64,000 nucleotides of DNA. Origin: Numida meleagris (taxonomy: Eukaryota > Chordata > Aves > Galliformes > Numididae). Positions 59,805 to 64,000 of this stretch are shown here, one piece after another. How positions within the stretch are numbered: position 1 is the stretch's first letter; the number at the start of each line of letters is the position of its first letter. A program made the translations under genes and the position numbers. The stretch covers positions 60,814,453 through 60,878,452 of the forward strand of contig NC_034413.1 in NCBI RefSeq assembly GCF_002078875.1, read 5' to 3'. The notes beneath the pieces were generated by a model, which did no database searches, was not told the DNA's origin, and saw only the letters and a list, made by a program, of their open reading frames with translations.

Positions 59805-59913
59805 ACCTGATCTGAGCACTACCCTTCTGCCATGTATCCGTTCATTCTCTTCTCATTTAGCACAGAGGATACGCCATTAATACCTTCAGCTCAGGAGCGT
59901 ATTCGTGCAGCAA

Positions 59914-59919
59914 AATAAA
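59914..59919 (+). terminator. Candidate polyadenylation signal AATAAA
   Basis: Canonical hexamer in GCAAAATAAAGCG. It is close enough to 59799 that the two could act as alternatives of one distal end. Confidence 0.3.
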
Positions 59920-59949
59920 GCGTGCTGTTTCATGGCAGCGGCTTTTATG

Positions 59950-62900
59950 TTTTCTGAGCGATGGACGTATTTACTGTAGTAAGTAACAGAAAATTGACTT
60001 AGCTCATTGCCTGTACCGGCTACTAAATGATCTTTTCCCTTGTAAAAGAGGCTCTTTGTAGAGAAGGGAGCTAACCTACGTAGAGATAACTGAATCGATC
60101 CAACCATCACGTTCAGCACCACCGGCATCACCCTTTTGTTGTTTTTCAGATGGATGGTATTAACCACCCAACTTCTTTTTACTACGTTTCAGCGCCTGGA
60201 CTAGTTTCAGTATCCAGAAGCTGCTGCTACTTATTGTCTTCTGAAAACCAGGATTGCTTGCCAAGAATTTGATTGGAGTTGCATTGTCATGGCAGAATTG
60301 CACCCATGGATGGCTCTTCAGAGCCCTACTTCTGCAATTTACCGTAGCTATATTAAGATGAAAATTGCACCGTTCAGGCACTGTCCCAAGTGACAGAGGT
60401 TTCTAATCTTTTTGCTGTCCAGCCTATTTTGAGATGGAGGAGCACCTGAGGCAGCGTTCAGACTATAACTTCTTCCTCCCCTGTTCCAGAAAGCAGTGAA
60501 CAATTCAAAATATTTGTCAGTGCTGCCAAATCCAGACTCTGTTTCCGTCAGGGAGACCGAACATCTTGTTTTAAACCCTGTTGAGTGTTCTTCTGATTTG
60601 CTGCGAATTGCTCACTGCTCTCCTGAACTGTGGTAGGAGATTGTGCATCTGTCTTGGGCACTGTAATGTGTGGTCTTAATTACAGCCCTCAGTACCTCTG
60701 TACAGAAAACTGAACTGTTACCCAGAGCTGAGCTGGGTACAGGACTCTGCTGGAGACCCCTGCAGTGCCTGCAGGTCTCAACCTGAGTTCCCAGCACATC
60801 TCATGGAAACCTGATCGAAATCTGATGGAAACAGAGTGAACGCCAAAGGATGGCTCCCAAATGTTCAAGTTGACAAGGACCCTGCATTCCAGACACGCAA
60901 TCTTCAGGAGCTATGCTCTTGCTAGACTAGCAAGTCTGGCTTGGGACAGAAGGTGGGGGCTGTGAATGTGCTTGCTGAGGTGTCTGATGGTCACCAATGA
61001 GGGTAAGTCAGGACTAGCATCCTCCTCTGGAGGAGCTGTCCATTTTGGGTTAGTGATCCAACTGAAGCTTTGGGATTATTTCTTGGATAACATTTGCTTC
61101 TCTTCGTGGCCCAGAAAAGCAGTTTTACCCAGCAGTGCAGTGCTCCCTAAAATACAAATAACTGTGCAAGTTTTAATTTGAAAATGTTGGGAAGGAGCAC
61201 AGCGGTCACTCTCCTCTCTTCAACAGATCTTCTTTTTGAGTACTTGTACTCTGTTTGGCTCACTAATAACTCCTGAATCGGTTCTGCTGGCTTTCTTCTA
61301 GCTAGCTTTCATGCTGCTAATGGGTTCAGTAGGAGCTGCCTCTGCTCACGGTGCTGTTTACTGTCTCTGCTGCTTTTGCCCATTAATTTCCTTTTGATTC
61401 CTTCGCTTTGCCAAGTTTCCTCCTGCTCCCCTGTGCTGGTGGCAGTGCAAGGATCACGGTGGAGAAGAGCTTCCACGTTCCCAGCTCCTGCACTTAGAGA
61501 GTCCAAACTGATAGGGCTCACATGTGGTATGGATTCAGGTTCACAACATCTGCTGAGTTATTCCAAACCATCTGACAGATCAGGAGTTGTGGGAGCGGGA
61601 CATCTTCCATCTTCATGTGGGTTGGAAAATCCCATACTGTATCCATAGCTCTAAGGGGATGGGCTGATGCATGGAACAAGGGTGGGAGGGTTTTCTATAG
61701 GGCATTTCAGCACTGCAGTACTGTGTGAGTTGATCAAATCCACGTAGGACGTGAAGTTTTGTGCTGACAGAGATGTTTATCTCTGACTTATCCTACAGTA
61801 ATGCATCGCCTGACACTAATACAAATAAACTGGATTGGTATTCGTACATTGGCTGTTACTGGGAAGGGAAGTGCTGTTCTGTGTGAGGATTGACTGGAAT
61901 ATGAACGGGGATTACGAGGTGAGCACAGTGGATTTAGCTGTCCTGCACTGCTCTGACAGCAGATTTTTAATTGTTAATCCTCATTTCTTACATTAGGTCA
62001 TGTTCAAATGTTAATTAGCATCTGAAGGGGAGAAAAAAAAAAAAACAAAAGCACTCAGGTGGGGCTTATATTTCGTTAGATTTTGTTGTTGTAATTATGG
62101 ATTGTGGAAATAATTTGGCAAGCTTTGGCTACACCTGTAAGGATTTTGCATCAAGGATATGGGTTTGGCGGTGGCATCGTCATTCCCAGTGTTCCTAGAG
62201 CACTGGTCTTTGGCACGTGCTCCTGCCTGGGTGCATGTGGGGCTGCGGTTGTTCCCCCTGTGAAGTTGGTGTAGGTGGCAGCTGGGAGTCTGCTCGTTTC
62301 ACCAGGGAGCGTCACGTCAGAGCACGGAGCAGGGTTCCGTGAGAGGCAGCAGGCGCAGTAAGAATCAGCTGTTGTCAATCTGCTTGTAATTTTTACACTT
62401 TGTCTCTCAATGCAGATGAAACTAATAAATAGAGGAGGAAATGTAGCTTGGCCCGAAGTTACGACAAGCAGTGAAAAGCAAATATTTGAACAGATGCGCT
62501 GGCTGCTGCCTTCCATTCGGGATGGTGGTATGTTGGGAGCATCTTGTGCTCACCCAAGTGGTTTGCTGGGCCTGGCTGGGGAGGTCGGTGTGAGGAAGGG
62601 AGGTGCTGGATGTGCTGCCCCGAGCCCTGGGGCCTTCCGCCCTGAGCTCCCCTCCCGCTGTGACCCACTTCACTGCACTTGGCGCGTGTTTTCCTTCTGT
62701 AATGTTTTAAAATGATTTGATAGAATTTAATTGTAGGGCGAACTCTACTTTTTGTATGTGATATCCTGATGTGACGTATTTTTATTCTGCAGAAAATAAT
62801 GTTCAAACCACCATATATCTGTCAGCGTAACACGCCCTCTGTATTGTTTAACACTGGAATCTCGCCGTGGTGCGCGTGTCACTTTCCATGCTGCTTGTTG

Positions 62901-64000
62901 CACATTAAAGTAGTCACTCAGCTGTGCTGCCATCAGTGTTCATTAATTCATACGGAACCCCGAGGTAATAGCTTATTTGTGCTATAAAGTTGGTGAAAAG
63001 TACTGAAGGTACTGCTGCACAGTGGAGCATCCTCAGGGTGAAGGGCTGAGCCCCATCCTTGGGGGCAGAGAGCACCTTCTGGCTCCGATTCCCATCTCGG
63101 GATGCTGGGAGCTGTCTGGTTAGCCCTTTCAGAAGGGCCGCCCTTCATCATTGCTTTGCACATGTTTATTCTTCACTTGATTGAAACAGAGCCAACTGTG
63201 ATCTCTCGATCCATGTTTATGTTCTAGGACTGGCTCTTCAATAACATCCCGACCACGGACAAGTTTAAAATAGCCTCACCTCCTCTCAGCGCCAGGGAGA
63301 GCTCCATCAGTCCTGGTGGTGGGGAGGAGCTGGGCCCTGCTATTCTTAGCAGCAGTCTCTTTCCAGCCTATATATGGGAGCTGGAGGCCACACCGCTCCT
63401 GCAGCAGTGTCTGTGCTGGGGGGTTTTGGGGCAGGGTGCAGCTCAGACCTGTGAGCTGGCAAACCCTCTCTGCTCAGCCTTGCTCAGGGGGATGCTTCAC
63501 CCACTTTCTATTTAATCTTTGCTGCAGTTGGCATCTGCCAAGTGGCCGCCCCATGACCCCCGCACGGCAGGAGCCCCCAGTCCAAATGCGGCCAGCAGCC
63601 ATGTGGCACGTAAATGGGGTGCAGCATCCAGAGAATTTCCGTGAAGAACCCTATGACAAAATGTGTTGTTGCTAAGAAATGTGAAAGCAGAAAACAATAA
63701 CGTGGCTGCTGCCAGAGCAATAGAAGTGCATCGGTGCTTTGCCTCTCGTGCACAGCTCTCGCTTGTGACAGTAAATTAAGTATTGCAGAGATGGGGATGA
63801 TTTTCTCCGTGGCCATTGATGCTACGCATCATGGAAATATCAAACGGTGCTGCTGGAGCTGGTTCATTACCTGGTGCGGGGAAGTGTAGCTCTCTGCCGT
63901 TCCCCCAGCAGTGGGCAATGGCTGTGGGCTGTGCAGTTCTCCCCATGTCCGATGATGGAGGATGGCATTGCCTGTCATCACCTCAGTGCTGGGAGCGAGG
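59950..64000. other. Presumed intergenic sequence downstream of SLC49A4
   Basis: Composition becomes more GC-rich toward the right edge. In mammals the next gene is SEMA5B, convergent with SLC49A4. I looked for semaphorin or thrombospondin-repeat coding on the minus strand and found none, so its 3' end, if conserved in position, lies beyond the window or in an unrecognised 3' UTR. Open frames here are short and mutually overlapping. An A-run lies at 62033-62045. Confidence 0.6.

Larger units (their letters stand above)
58047..59820 (+). other. SLC49A4: SLC49A4 3' UTR (end approximate)
   Basis: The sequence after the stop holds no coding signal and no splice donor is needed, so it is taken as 3' UTR. 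Candidate polyadenylation hexamers are AATAAA at 58619-58624, 59432-59437, 59799-59804 and 59914-59919. The site at 58619 has a GT-rich stretch shortly downstream (around 58650). The site at 59799 is followed by pyrimidine-rich sequence. A TG microsatellite lies within it. The true end needs transcript data. Confidence 0.6.

Noticed and set aside
63316..63675. 119-codon plus-strand frame with a signal-peptide-like start
   Set aside because: Starts at GTG rather than ATG, overlaps two minus-strand frames, and the Cys/Trp-rich composition fits translated GC-rich non-coding DNA.
59950..64000. Possible SEMA5B 3' exons on the minus strand, by synteny with mammals
   Set aside because: No semaphorin, PSI or thrombospondin type 1 repeat coding seen in any frame.
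1..64000. CRISPR arrays, tRNA or rRNA genes, operons, phage
   Set aside because: No regularly spaced direct repeats, no cloverleaf or rRNA landmarks, and the exon-intron structure shows a vertebrate nuclear locus.

Overview
This is a vertebrate nuclear genomic window, almost certainly from a bird and probably a galliform (chicken-like). The evidence is short exons separated by long AT-rich introns with GT...AG borders, many CR1 LINE fragments ending in the ATTCTATG-type 3' tail, a decayed mariner-type element that resembles the chicken Galluhop/mariner family, and two TG...CA solo LTRs. There is no sign of bacterial, plasmid or free-virus organisation. Species assignment is inference.

One protein-coding gene fills about nine tenths of the window. 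It is SLC49A4 (DIRC2, disrupted in renal carcinoma 2), on the + strand, a 12-helix major-facilitator transporter of the lysosomal membrane. The window opens inside coding exon 1, so the N-terminus and promoter are off the left edge. Nine coding segments can be joined with consistent phase and GT/AG borders: 3-285, 17084-17177, 28121-28386, 34571-34700, 39744-39852, 40476-40543, 45549-45676, 54752-54934 and 57931-58046 (TGA at 58044). They give 458 visible residues, against 478 in the human protein as I remember it. The 3' UTR follows, with a TG microsatellite and several candidate polyadenylation signals (58619, 59432, 59799, 59914).

The introns hold most of the other recognisable content. 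Intron 1 has three CR1 pieces near its start and a solo LTR at 16091-16620. Intron 2 has a second LTR of the same family in the opposite orientation (20811-21336) and two CR1 tails. Intron 3 has a non-autonomous mariner (31894-32426) and the best-preserved CR1 (about 33795-34385). Intron 6 has a CR1 piece, as do introns 7 and 8. From roughly 60 kb to 64 kb the sequence is more GC-rich and I recognise no gene.

The most interesting arrangement is that the two LTRs, about 96% identical by eye and each with its own 5-bp target duplication, flank coding exon 2 as an inverted pair. Such a pair can base-pair in the pre-mRNA and could drive exon 2 circularisation, exon 2 skipping (which shifts the frame) or RNA editing. 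I do not see a wholly new multi-gene system here.
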